61,113 bases of DNA from an uncultured Dokdonia sp. (GTDB taxonomy: Bacteria > Bacteroidota > Bacteroidia > Flavobacteriales > Flavobacteriaceae). How positions within the stretch are numbered: position 1 is the stretch's first letter; each line of letters starts with the position of its first letter. Shown here piece after piece: positions 1 to 8,627 of this stretch. The notes under the pieces were generated by a model that was not told the origin of the DNA, ran no database searches, and saw only the letters and a list, made by a program, of their open reading frames with translations. Where the stretch lies: contig NZ_CANLOB010000031.1 in the NCBI RefSeq assembly GCF_947492815.1, forward strand, positions 1 to 61,113. The letters run 5' to 3'. A program made the position numbers and the translations under genes.

Positions 1-163
1 GCTAAGGTTAAATCATTGGTATTTATTCGCATAACAAAATATACATTTTTGTCAACGAATTAGGTAACCTTTACAGAAATGACATTATATTTTCAAAATA
101 GAATGTTACTCTATTTTTGTATCTAATTCTTTAAAGCTAAGAACTAACAGCCAATAGCTTTAT

Positions 164-1336
164 TTATGCCAGCACTCCTGCTTGGATATTAACGTTTTCC
201 ATAATCCTATGAATGTCCTTATCGTGAACTTCTTTTTGTCGATCGGCGATAGATAGGAAATTAGTATAGGCAATATCTAATTGGTCTTTCGTAAGTTCAT
301 ATCCTATTTTCTTAGAACGATAGGCGAGTGCCGCACGACCACTACGAGCGGTCAATACAATAGCACTTTCTGTAACGCCTACATCTGCCGGGTCAATAAT
401 TTCATAGGTTTCACGATTTTTAATAACCCCATCTTGGTGAATTCCTGAACTATGCGCAAAAGCATTGGCACCTACAATCGCTTTATTGGGTTGTACAGGC
501 ATTCCCATTTTTTCACTCACCATTTGACTAGTGTCATATAATAATTGCGTGTTAATACTTGTGTCTAAGTCTAAATATGGATGCTGTTTTAATACCATGA
601 CGACTTCTTCTAGAGACGTATTTCCTGCACGTTCTCCAATACCATTAATAGTACATTCTATTTGTCTTGCTCCATTTTGAACACCTGCAATAGAGTTGGC
701 TGTAGCGAGTCCTAAATCATTATGACAATGACAGGATAGGATCACATTTTCAATTCCTTTTACATTTTCGCGTAGGTATTTCATTTTGGCTCCATACTCA
801 TCAGGTAAACAATAGCCTGTAGTATCTGGAATATTTAATACTGTTGCTCCTGCTTTGATGACAGCTTCAAGTACACGTGCTAAATATTCATTATCAGTAC
901 GTCCTGCATCTTCTGCATAAAACTCGACGTCTTCTACAAAACTTTTGGCATAGGCAGTTGCTTTTACAGCACGCTCTATAATCTGTTCTGGAGTACTATT
1001 AAATTTATGTTTGATATGTGAAGCACTAGTACCAATCCCTGTATGAATACGTGGGTATTTAGCATATTTGAGTGCTTGTGCAGCCACTTCGATATCTTTT
1101 TCTACTGCTCGGGTAAGACCGCAAACGGTTGCATTTTTGACAAGTTTTGCAATTTCTTCTACAGAGGTGAAATCACCTGGGCTAGAAATAGGAAACCCTG
1201 CTTCAATGACATTAACGCCTAGAAGGTCCAGACGCTCTGCAATGATTAGTTTTTCTCTTGTAGCTAATTTGCATCCCGGTACTTGCTCTCCGTCTCGAAG
1301 CGTCGTATCAAATATTTGAATTTTATCTCTGGACAT
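164..1336 (-). CDS. leuA: 2-isopropylmalate synthase (short form)
   Basis: A 390-residue alpha-isopropylmalate/homocitrate synthase family enzyme that condenses acetyl-CoA with 2-ketoisovalerate in leucine synthesis (cytosol). The DREAM/HMGL fold is clear: the N-terminal TTLRDGEQVPG motif carries the metal-binding Asp, and CHCHNDLGLA and NGIGERAGNTSLEE carry the metal His and the glycine loop. SGIHQDG follows near residue 300. Classical LeuA proteins are about 510-550 residues with a C-terminal leucine-sensing domain; this one stops soon after the catalytic and accessory helices, so leucine feedback through that domain is not expected. Other leu genes are not in the window; they could lie beyond the left edge. 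A homocitrate or citramalate synthase role cannot be excluded from sequence alone. Confidence 0.88.
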   Translation of the reverse strand: MSRDKIQIFDTTLRDGEQVPGCKLATREKLIIAERLDLLGVNVIEAGFPISSPGDFTSVEEIAKLVKNATVCGLTRAVEKDIEVAAQALKYAKYPRIHTGIGTSASHIKHKFNSTPEQIIERAVKATAYAKSFVEDVEFYAEDAGRTDNEYLARVLEAVIKAGATVLNIPDTTGYCLPDEYGAKMKYLRENVKGIENVILSCHCHNDLGLATANSIAGVQNGARQIECTINGIGERAGNTSLEEVVMVLKQHPYLDLDTSINTQLLYDTSQMVSEKMGMPVQPNKAIVGANAFAHSSGIHQDGVIKNRETYEIIDPADVGVTESAIVLTARSGRAALAYRSKKIGYELTKDQLDIAYTNFLSIADRQKEVHDKDIHRIMENVNIQAGVLA

Positions 1337-1454
1337 GATTTGTTTTTAATTACGAATATATATATTGGAGACAGCTAAGCGATGTCAAATTCATTGATTA
1401 TTACGATGTTAAATAGCCTCTTAATGTTTTTAAGTATCTGTATTATAGATTTTT

Positions 1455-3017
1455 ATGAGAAAAATCATTACAACGCCAATTGAAGAAAGTGATGCACTTT
1501 TTGTGTTGGTTAAATCATTATCTAAAAGTGAAAAACGTCAATTCAAGTTGTATGTAGGACGATTAGAACGTAATACAGATGCAAAATTTATGGCACTTTT
1601 TGATGTACTTGATAAAATGAAGGAGTATGATGAGAAAGTGATTATTAAAAAAGGAGTCGTTACCAAATTACAGTTGTCTAATCTTAAGGCACATTTGTAC
1701 CGGCAAATTCTTGTCAGTCTTCGGTTAACACCTTTACATCGTAATATTAGAGTTCAAATACGAGAGCAATTAGATTTTGCCACCATATTATATCAAAAGG
1801 GGTTGTATAAGCAGAGTTTAAAAGTCTTAGATAAAGCCAAATTGATGGCTATTGAAAATGAAGAGAAAAATATTGCGTACGAAATTGTAGAGTTAGAAAA
1901 AGTTATCGAAACCCAATATATTACTCGTAGTATATTATCTCGCGCCGATGAACTCTCAGAGCAATCTAAGGTATTAAGTGAAGCCAATGTGATGACGAGT
2001 AAACTCTCTAATGTGTCGCTAGAATTGTACGGCATGATGTTGCGTACTGGCTATGTGAGAAGTGATGAAGAACGACAGGAGATTAAAGCCTATTTTGATA
2101 AAGCAATACCAGCATATAACTATGATACATTAGGGTTTAGAGAAAAACTTTGGTTGTATAAAGCACATTTATGGTATAATTTTTTAATTCAAGATTTTCT
2201 TTCGTGTTATAAATATGCCAAGCGTTGGGTATTGCTATTTGAAGATAATCCTACGATGATACAACGCAACCCTGTATTCTTTTTAAAAGGACAACATTAT
2301 TTATTAGAGTCCTTATTCTATCTAAAGCTAAGCACCAAGTTTGATGTCGCTTTACAACGATTAGAAGGTTTGAAGGAAGATGCTAGTTTCCCGAAAGGGG
2401 ATAATTTAGAAACCCTTTTATTTTTATATACCTACAGTAATAAATTGAATCATCGTTTTATGGTGGGTAATTATGAAGATTTTGAAGATTTGATTACGGA
2501 AGTTATGGAAGGGATTGCTTCTCCAAAATACCGTATAGACGAGCATCATATTATGGTGTTTTACTATAAAATAGCCTGTCTTTATTTTGGTGCTGAAAAT
2601 CATACAAAATGTATAGAATACCTATCAAAAATCATCAATGCAAAGAGTTTAAAAACGCGACAAGATTTGATGTGCTTTGCACGTTTATTAAATCTTATTG
2701 CACATTATGAAGCAGCCAAAGATTATCATTTAGAATCCTTACTTCGTAGTACTTACAAGTTCTTATTGAAAATGGATGACCTGCATGAGGTGCAGAAAGA
2801 AATGATCAATTTTGTACAAGAACTGAAGAATATTTATCCGCATGAATTGAAAGGAGCTTTCAAGAGATTATACGAAAAATTAAAAGTATATGAAGATGAT
2901 CCGTATGAGCGTCGTGCTTTCCTATATTTAGATGTACTCTCATGGTTAGAAAGTAAAATCCAAGACCGACCAGTTGCTGCGGTAATTAAAGAAAAAGCTA
3001 AAGCATTGATGCGTTAA
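1455..3017 (+). CDS. Helical-repeat (TPR-like) protein of unknown function
   Basis: A 520-residue soluble protein with no signal peptide or membrane segment. It is rich in Leu, Lys, Tyr and Glu and reads as successive amphipathic helix pairs such as YQKGLYKQSLKVLDKAKLMA and KIACLYFGAENHTKCIEYL, which suggests TPR-type scaffolding rather than catalysis. It is divergent from leuA with a 118-bp shared upstream region. I do not recognise a specific family. Similar long tetratricopeptide-like proteins are common in Flavobacteriaceae. The ATG at 1455 is preceded by an AT-rich stretch with no clear ribosome binding site. Confidence 0.7.
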   Translation: MRKIITTPIEESDALFVLVKSLSKSEKRQFKLYVGRLERNTDAKFMALFDVLDKMKEYDEKVIIKKGVVTKLQLSNLKAHLYRQILVSLRLTPLHRNIRVQIREQLDFATILYQKGLYKQSLKVLDKAKLMAIENEEKNIAYEIVELEKVIETQYITRSILSRADELSEQSKVLSEANVMTSKLSNVSLELYGMMLRTGYVRSDEERQEIKAYFDKAIPAYNYDTLGFREKLWLYKAHLWYNFLIQDFLSCYKYAKRWVLLFEDNPTMIQRNPVFFLKGQHYLLESLFYLKLSTKFDVALQRLEGLKEDASFPKGDNLETLLFLYTYSNKLNHRFMVGNYEDFEDLITEVMEGIASPKYRIDEHHIMVFYYKIACLYFGAENHTKCIEYLSKIINAKSLKTRQDLMCFARLLNLIAHYEAAKDYHLESLLRSTYKFLLKMDDLHEVQKEMINFVQELKNIYPHELKGAFKRLYEKLKVYEDDPYERRAFLYLDVLSWLESKIQDRPVAAVIKEKAKALMR

Positions 3018-3149
3018 GTGATGAACGAATTTTGATTGGAGATTTTTGATTGTTGAATGCAAAAATAGAAGAAAGGTGATTGAGTGATTTTAAAACGGAA
3101 CAAAGTGAAGATTTAAAATTGTATCGAAATTACTGATTGTAGTGGACGT

Positions 3150-3190
3150 TTTTCCGCTCCTGCCTGCCGGCGAGGCAGGTTTGCGAAATC
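3150..3190. repeat. Interrupted dispersed palindrome with nested GC-rich hairpin
   Basis: CCTGCCT (3159-3165) and AGGCAGG (3173-3179) form a 7-bp stem around GCCGGCG. The flanks, TTTTTCCGCT on the left and TTTGCGAAATC on the right, resemble the two halves of the palindrome copy at 4183-4199. The hairpin therefore appears to sit inside a copy of the dispersed element. Confidence 0.55.
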
Positions 3191-3265
3191 ATATATTCAC
3201 TAAAATACAACCCATATACTTCCAGTTACCTCATCGAAATCTACCATATACTCATTACTAGTTTT

Positions 3266-3292
3266 TTGAAAATAAGATTGACTTTATTTTTG
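3266..3292 (+). promoter_or_regulatory. Candidate promoter for the secreted protein at 3323
   Basis: A -7 box TATTTTTG (3285-3292, consensus TAnnTTTG) follows a TTG at 3266-3268 with a 16-nt spacer, slightly short. The 35 nt from this box towards the gene is nearly repeated upstream of the gene at 4378. Confidence 0.5.
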
Positions 3293-3322
3293 AGATAAAT
3301 AATCAATCCATAAAATTGCACT

Positions 3323-4159
3323 ATGAGAATTTTACTAGTAGCCATCGCCATTTTAGTTACAACCGCTAGTTTTGGACAAAAAAAGAAAATCAAACGTTTA
3401 AAAAAAGAAACCATGGCCATTGCTATGGAGATGTATAAATCTGAGTTAGCATCTTGGCATAGCACCGATGTTTTGGGAGATAAACTGCGAGCTATTCCTA
3501 ATCTAGGCGGATACTTATCATACACAGATGGCGATGAGACCATTGCAATTTATTACGATCAATCTGAAGATATAAACATACTCTATGAATTAAAGTATTC
3601 TCAGATTTTAGAATTAAAAGATGTGTATACGCTAGATACAATACCTAGAAAAGCTACGACACTTGAAAAACGATTGTTAAAGACAAGGAACGTAGCAAGG
3701 AATTTAGTTCAGAATAATGAAGATCAATTTTTTAGTTTTTATGAAAATGTAGGCTGGAATTTTGTCCCATTATTGATAGATGATAAAGTAACAGTATATA
3801 GTATCGCTGGACCTCAACTATCAGGTCAAGTACTTATAGGAAACGATTACAAATTTGAGTTTGATAAAAAGGACGCATTTGTTTCAAAATCAAAGATTCA
3901 TAAATCATTATTGACTTTTTCTTATGGAGATGAAGACAAAGAAACAGAACAAGTATTGCATAGTCATATTGTAGAAGACTATCCTATTATTTCAGAAACA
4001 GATATTTGTACATTAATGCTTTATGAACCTTATGTTACATGGAAACAACATACAGTGATTTCTGATTCTTATGTGAGTATATTTATATTAAAGGAAAAGC
4101 AATTAATAGTTATGACCAGAAAAGCGTGGGATAAAATATATGCATCTGATAAGAAATAA
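3323..4159 (+). CDS. Secreted protein of unknown function
   Basis: 278 residues. Residues 1-19 form a signal peptide (MRILLVAIAILVTTASFGQ, cleavage near Gln19), followed by a Lys-rich stretch and a mixed alpha/beta body. No lipobox, catalytic motif or T9SS domain is visible, so a periplasmic protein is the simplest reading. I do not recognise the family. Its promoter and leader are duplicated before the next secreted protein (4378), so the two may be co-regulated or anciently related, although the mature sequences do not align obviously by eye. Confidence 0.65.
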   Translation: MRILLVAIAILVTTASFGQKKKIKRLKKETMAIAMEMYKSELASWHSTDVLGDKLRAIPNLGGYLSYTDGDETIAIYYDQSEDINILYELKYSQILELKDVYTLDTIPRKATTLEKRLLKTRNVARNLVQNNEDQFFSFYENVGWNFVPLLIDDKVTVYSIAGPQLSGQVLIGNDYKFEFDKKDAFVSKSKIHKSLLTFSYGDEDKETEQVLHSHIVEDYPIISETDICTLMLYEPYVTWKQHTVISDSYVSIFILKEKQLIVMTRKAWDKIYASDKK

Positions 4160-4182
4160 ATTAAATAGTGGAATTGTTTTTT

Positions 4183-4240
4183 CGCTTTCGCGAAATCGAA
4201 CCAGTTAGATTCACGACTGTAGGGAGAGTGAAGCGATAAA
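4183..4240. repeat. Composite intergenic repeat, copy A
   Basis: Starts with CGCTTTCGCGAAATCGA (core TTTCGCGAAA at 4186-4195) and ends with AGGGAGAGTGAAGCGATAAA (4221-4240). The same start and end modules recur at 9248-9320, so this is a longer dispersed element of which the palindrome is one end. Confidence 0.65.
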
Positions 4241-4338
4241 GCATAAAAAGATTGCATAACAGAGTGTTTATAGATGCTGTTACCTAAATGATTCCTGCCG
4301 TTTACTCATTGGTTATTTTTTTAAGGTAAGGGCCTTTT

Positions 4339-4346
4339 TATTTTTG
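4339..4346 (+). promoter_or_regulatory. Candidate -7 box for the gene at 4378
   Basis: TATTTTTG matches TAnnTTTG. The following leader (TGGGAGAAGTAATCAACCCATAAAATT) closely parallels the leader at 3291-3319. No well-spaced -33 TTG is visible; the nearest is at 4309-4311. Confidence 0.4.
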
Positions 4347-4377
4347 GGAGAAGTAATCAACCCATAAAATTTTAAAA

Positions 4378-5055
4378 ATGAAAGTTTTATCAGTAATTAT
4401 CACTCTTTTTTTAACAACATCTATTTTTAGTCAGGAACAAAGAAAGATGGAAATAACACTCAAAGAAAAAGTGAGTGAGCGTATGGATAGTTATTTTCTG
4501 AAATTAGCAAATAAGAGATATATCAAACAAAATAAAGCTCTTCAAGAGTTCGGATTTTCTAACCTTCAAAATATAGATGCTGAATTTGTATTTAGATATT
4601 GCACAAATAATAGTATTATTGAAGTTGTTGAAGATAAAGGTGTTTTTAAAGGGACTGTATTCTTTTTTGTATATGGAGTACAGGAGAATGGAATAAAAGA
4701 GGCGTATACTACTAAAAAAATACTCTCTGTTGAAGTTTGTCAGGAAATCAAAAAAAGTTTTGATAATGATGCTAATAGAATACTATATGATAAGCATAAG
4801 TATGACCTAAAAAAAATAAGTTATAGAACCTTTTTTCAAAGTAGTATTGAATTTATAAAAGACGATAATTATATATTTCAATTATTTCCGTCTTCAAGCA
4901 GGAGAGTCAATTATGAAAAGGATCGTTTAGATGTATTTTTAGAAAAAGTTTTAGCTTTATCTAATTATAATGAAATAAGAACAAAGTTTAATAGGGAAAA
5001 CCCTTATCATCATTATCTTTTTTGGAATGGTTATGGAGTTTATACGACTCATTAA
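4378..5055 (+). CDS. Secreted protein of unknown function
   Basis: 225 residues with an N-terminal signal peptide (MKVLSVIITLFLTTSIFSQ, cleavage near residue 19) and a Lys/Asn/Tyr-rich body. No catalytic motif or sorting domain is visible. It follows another secreted unknown with a similar promoter and leader. The C terminus ends in a Tyr/His-rich segment (NPYHHYLFWNGYG). Unrecognised. Confidence 0.62.
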   Translation: MKVLSVIITLFLTTSIFSQEQRKMEITLKEKVSERMDSYFLKLANKRYIKQNKALQEFGFSNLQNIDAEFVFRYCTNNSIIEVVEDKGVFKGTVFFFVYGVQENGIKEAYTTKKILSVEVCQEIKKSFDNDANRILYDKHKYDLKKISYRTFFQSSIEFIKDDNYIFQLFPSSSRRVNYEKDRLDVFLEKVLALSNYNEIRTKFNRENPYHHYLFWNGYGVYTTH

Positions 5056-5074
5056 AAAAATAAGAAACTAAGAA

Positions 5075-5935
5075 TTGACTAAAAAAACCACCTTAGGACC
5101 TATACTAGAAATTAATCTGGCAATGCTATTTATTAGTACGTCAGGTATTTTTGGACGTTTTATACAACTACCACCAGAACTTACTATTGCCTTGCGAGGC
5201 GTTTTTGCAGCCTTGTTCTTAGGACTCTTTATTTTATGGCGTAAATCCTCTTGGCATATTGCTTCTAAAGATCGTACGGCTATTTTGATAGGAGGTATTT
5301 TATTAGGGGCACACTGGGTTTTATATTTCTATGCATTGCAATTGTCTAATGTAGCGATTGGAATGTTATCTATATTTACCTATCCCGTAATTACAAGTTT
5401 ATTAGAACCGTTGGTGCTCAAAACAAAGTTTCATACCATCCATATTTTTCTTGCTGTTCTTGTACTATTTGGGTTATATCTATTAGCTCCAGAATTTAGT
5501 TTAGAAAGTGATGCGACATTGGCCATTATTTTAGGGGTAATCTCTGCATTTTGTTATGCACTGCGTAATCTTATTATGAAAACCAAAGTGCAAAAGTATG
5601 AAGGTACTATTTTAATGTGGTATCAAATTATGGTGGTTTCTGTATTGTTGATTCCTGTATTATTTATGGATGTTAATTGGCCATCAGTACAGGAGCAATG
5701 GCCTTATTTAGCTCTGTTAGGTCTATTAACCACTACTATTGGGCATACTTTATTTTTATCTAGTTTTAAGCATTTTTCGGTGACAACAGCTAGTTTAATG
5801 AGTAGCGCACAGCCTATTTACGGAATTCTATTAGGGATTCTTTTCTTAAATGAAATACCAGGCATCCGCACCATCATAGGTGGCGCATTGATCTTAGTAA
5901 GTGTGGTCGTAGAAAGTAAGAGGGCAGTGAAGTGA
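5075..5935 (+). CDS. EamA/DMT-family transporter
   Basis: 286 residues of mostly hydrophobic helices, consistent with about ten membrane segments in two EamA repeats (roughly 10-140 and 150-283). Motifs typical of drug/metabolite transporters include the helix-2 LRG segment (ELTIALRGVFAALFLG) and FLNEIPGIRTIIGGALILVSV at the end. The inner-membrane substrate cannot be inferred. A TTG at 5075 is the most upstream start that keeps the complete first helix; an ATG start would remove part of it. It converges on the lipoprotein gene at 5943 with a 7-bp gap. Confidence 0.8.
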   Translation: MTKKTTLGPILEINLAMLFISTSGIFGRFIQLPPELTIALRGVFAALFLGLFILWRKSSWHIASKDRTAILIGGILLGAHWVLYFYALQLSNVAIGMLSIFTYPVITSLLEPLVLKTKFHTIHIFLAVLVLFGLYLLAPEFSLESDATLAIILGVISAFCYALRNLIMKTKVQKYEGTILMWYQIMVVSVLLIPVLFMDVNWPSVQEQWPYLALLGLLTTTIGHTLFLSSFKHFSVTTASLMSSAQPIYGILLGILFLNEIPGIRTIIGGALILVSVVVESKRAVK

Positions 5936-5942
5936 TTTAATT

Positions 5943-6470
5943 CTAGAAAACACCACGATTTTTTAAAACTCCATTTTTTTTATCTAAGAAAAGTTTATCT
6001 ATACTTTCTCCTTTTAAACCTGTCCAGTTTCCATCTTTATTTTTTTTAACTGGATCATACTGATATTTTTGATGGTAATAATTCCCTTCATTATCTAATG
6101 ATACATATAAGATTACATACTTATAGTCTTCAAATTTAGGCCTTCCATAATGATCATAAACTAGAAAATCTATAGTGTCTTTTTTAAGATCATTAAACAC
6201 ATTACTTAGTATTTTATACTTAGCTTTAAATCCATTGTCCATGACATAATAACGCATCCACGTGATCGTATCTCCTGTTATTGAATCTATCTCTATTTGA
6301 GTATTACCTTTATTAGGATCAAATTGATTTATATCTATTTTTTCCCCAATAAATGCATATAGATTAATAGTTTCATCTTGTATTTGGAAATCATTTTTAT
6401 GCTCGAAATTAGCTGATTTACAACATATGATCATTATTGGAAACAAAAGAATCAAGAATTGTTTTTTCAT
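5943..6470 (-). CDS. Lipoprotein of unknown function
   Basis: 175 residues. The signal peptide ends in a lipobox (IMIICC, lipid Cys16 or Cys17), so the protein should be membrane-anchored. The mature part is Lys/Asp/Tyr-rich and has no recognised domain. A perfect -7 box lies only four bases before the ATG, suggesting a leaderless or nearly leaderless transcript. Confidence 0.6.
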   Translation of the reverse strand: MKKQFLILLFPIMIICCKSANFEHKNDFQIQDETINLYAFIGEKIDINQFDPNKGNTQIEIDSITGDTITWMRYYVMDNGFKAKYKILSNVFNDLKKDTIDFLVYDHYGRPKFEDYKYVILYVSLDNEGNYYHQKYQYDPVKKNKDGNWTGLKGESIDKLFLDKKNGVLKNRGVF

Positions 6471-6474
6471 TCTT

Positions 6475-6482
6475 CAAATGTA
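6475..6482 (-). promoter_or_regulatory. -7 box abutting the lipoprotein start codon
   Basis: On the minus strand this reads TACATTTG (TAnnTTTG). Four nucleotides separate it from the ATG at 6470, so transcription would begin at or next to the start codon. No TTG is seen at the usual -33 spacing. Confidence 0.45.
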
Positions 6483-6643
6483 AGTAGTAGTTGTAGAGAT
6501 GCATACGATAGATGAGGTAGAGGTATTTTTCAGTGAGTGAAAAGGCTTTATGGCTTAGTTACTATTCTATAACACTTGTTTAATTCACCTGAATCTATTG
6601 GAAAATGGGTGTATATACGCTGTTTTTCAATAGAATAGTCTTG

Positions 6644-6663
6644 TAGTTTAGTAGTCTAAACTA
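6644..6663. promoter_or_regulatory. Inverted repeat before the lipoxygenase-like gene
   Basis: TAGTTTAG and CTAAACTA form perfect 8-bp arms around TAGT, ending 7 bp before the ATG at 6671. It could be an operator or a 5' UTR hairpin that hides the start. Confidence 0.4.
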
Positions 6664-6670
6664 TACAACC

Positions 6671-8578
6671 ATGGAAATTTGGCAGTACATTCTAATGCTT
6701 ATTGGCGTCATTACAGTAATTTTTTTAGGGTATTATCTCGTTAAAAAATTAGTAAAAGAAATAGAAAAAGTCCATCATTTACCTATTAGAGAAAGGGGAT
6801 TAACAGCAATGCCCGCCGTACCATTTATCCTTTCAGAAACTATTGAAGCAATCATTAAGCTCGGACTCAGAGGCGAAGAACTTAAAATGGCAAAGGCGGG
6901 TCTCAGTAATGAATATACGATACAAGGTGTCACCCAAAGTGCTTACACATTTATGTACGATACTCAAGAAATAGATATCGCAAAAGATGATAGAGAAGAA
7001 CTTCTAGAACGATTACATAGATCTGATGAAAAAGAATTTTTAAATAATACGCTCCTAGATACTCACTTAGAAAAAGCATCGTTTCCAAAACATGCAGCTA
7101 AAGAGCAAACATTCACCTCTTTTTTTCTAGAGAAACCAGAAGACTTTACCATGTCTTGGACAAACTATTATAACATTTATAGAAATGGAAGAAAAGATCA
7201 TGAAAAAGAATATGCTGCTATTTTAAAAGATCCAAAAGAAGCGACTAAACAGTTTTGGCCAATGATTGCTGAAAATGGATTGGCTTATAACCTATTAATC
7301 CTTCAAAAAGTGCAAGGAGATATCTTAGAGAAAGTACAATCTATATTTTCTAATCAATGGAAAGATCTTTTAAAGCCTCTGCAAGCAGGTGGATTACTAT
7401 ATGCAATAGACTTAACAATCTTTAATCAGTTTGAAGCGAGTCAAGTAGAAGGATTTGATAGATGGACACCTGGTGCTTTAGTACTTTTAAAACAGAATAA
7501 AAACACCAAAGAATTAGAACCTATTTGCGTTCAAATTTCAAATAAAGACGCTAATGACTCACAAATCTACACACAAGAAAATACGACAGATGCTACTTGG
7601 ATATATGCGTTGTCTGCAGCAAGAATAGCTGTGACTGTTTATGGTATATGGTTAGGTCATGTATATCATTGGCATATTGTATCGGCATCTATGCAAATGA
7701 CTATGTTTAATACTATTTCTAAAGATCATGATCTTAGAAAACTACTAGATCCGCAATCTAATTATTTGATAGGATTTAATGATGCCTTGTTCTTACTTTG
7801 GAGAAGAATTGGACCTCCAACTTCATTTGCAACCACCGATTCCTTTTTAGAACTTACCAATACCTTTGCAACAGGGCGAGAATTTTTTGATGACGATCCT
7901 AAAGTGACTTTAGAAAAATTTGGAATTTATAAAGAAGACTTCTCAGATAAAGAAGATTGGGATCGCTTTCCAATTGCTGGTTTATTACTAGAATTATGGG
8001 AAACTTCTAATAAAATGGCGACCACTTTTGTAGAGACTACTTACACTACAGATACAGCTGTTTTTGAAGATCAAGAACTTCAAAATTGGATAGAAGCCGC
8101 ATCAGATCCTGAAGAAGGAAATATACGAGGCTTACCTGTAATGAGTAGTAAAAAAGAACTAAAAGCAGTACTCGTTAGTTTAATATATAGAGTCGTAGCA
8201 CATGGCAATTCTAGACAAATGCGATCCTTAGGACATGCCTTATGTTTTGTCTCTAATTATCCTCCCTGTCTTCAAAAAGCAAACATTGTTGCTCCAGGGG
8301 ATCAAAATTTCACAAAAGAAGACCTATTACGTTATTTACCCAATACAGGAACGATAGGCTCCATGATGACGTTCTATTACATCTTTATTTTTTCAGCACC
8401 TTATACACCTTTATTACCATTATTAGGAAATGATACGAGTTTATATTTTCCAGAAAAGGACGATCCTAGAAATAAAGCGTTAGAAACATTTAGAAGTGAT
8501 GTAGGTGAGTTTATTGAGGAGTATAGTGATAAAAATTCACCTTTAATTCACCAATGGCCAGCTAGTATAGAGACTTAA
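6671..8578 (+). CDS. Membrane-anchored lipoxygenase-like protein
   Basis: 635 residues. An N-terminal membrane helix (about 5-25) replaces the PLAT domain of plant and animal enzymes. The C-terminal two thirds resembles lipoxygenases, iron enzymes that dioxygenate polyunsaturated fatty acids. H330-x4-H335 (HVYHWH) matches the H-x4-H iron-ligand pair and is followed at family spacing by HDLRKLLDP. AHGNSRQ (H511), 176 residues later, fits the third ligand before NYPPCLQ, and a C-terminal helix (DDPRNKALETFRSDVGEFIEEY) also fits. The usual Asn four residues after the third His is Arg515, and the chain ends Ile-Glu-Thr instead of terminal Ile, so the iron site is altered or uses other ligands. 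H522 is an alternative third ligand. Assignment is by remembered motifs only. Confidence 0.62.
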   Translation: MEIWQYILMLIGVITVIFLGYYLVKKLVKEIEKVHHLPIRERGLTAMPAVPFILSETIEAIIKLGLRGEELKMAKAGLSNEYTIQGVTQSAYTFMYDTQEIDIAKDDREELLERLHRSDEKEFLNNTLLDTHLEKASFPKHAAKEQTFTSFFLEKPEDFTMSWTNYYNIYRNGRKDHEKEYAAILKDPKEATKQFWPMIAENGLAYNLLILQKVQGDILEKVQSIFSNQWKDLLKPLQAGGLLYAIDLTIFNQFEASQVEGFDRWTPGALVLLKQNKNTKELEPICVQISNKDANDSQIYTQENTTDATWIYALSAARIAVTVYGIWLGHVYHWHIVSASMQMTMFNTISKDHDLRKLLDPQSNYLIGFNDALFLLWRRIGPPTSFATTDSFLELTNTFATGREFFDDDPKVTLEKFGIYKEDFSDKEDWDRFPIAGLLLELWETSNKMATTFVETTYTTDTAVFEDQELQNWIEAASDPEEGNIRGLPVMSSKKELKAVLVSLIYRVVAHGNSRQMRSLGHALCFVSNYPPCLQKANIVAPGDQNFTKEDLLRYLPNTGTIGSMMTFYYIFIFSAPYTPLLPLLGNDTSLYFPEKDDPRNKALETFRSDVGEFIEEYSDKNSPLIHQWPASIET

Positions 8579-8627
8579 ATAATAATGAAGAAAAAGAGTT
8601 ATTATTTATATATTGAAACTTTTAACT

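Larger units (their letters stand above)
3018..3322. other. Intergenic region with GC-rich hairpin and promoter
   Basis: 305 bp without a gene. It holds a GC-rich inverted repeat at 3159-3179 and a candidate promoter at 3266-3292 for the next gene. The rest is AT-rich and shows nothing further. Confidence 0.6.

Noticed and set aside
112..119. Plus-strand TATTTTTG resembling a -7 promoter box
   Set aside because: The next genes downstream on the plus strand are far away (1455) and leuA is on the other strand; probably chance in AT-rich sequence.
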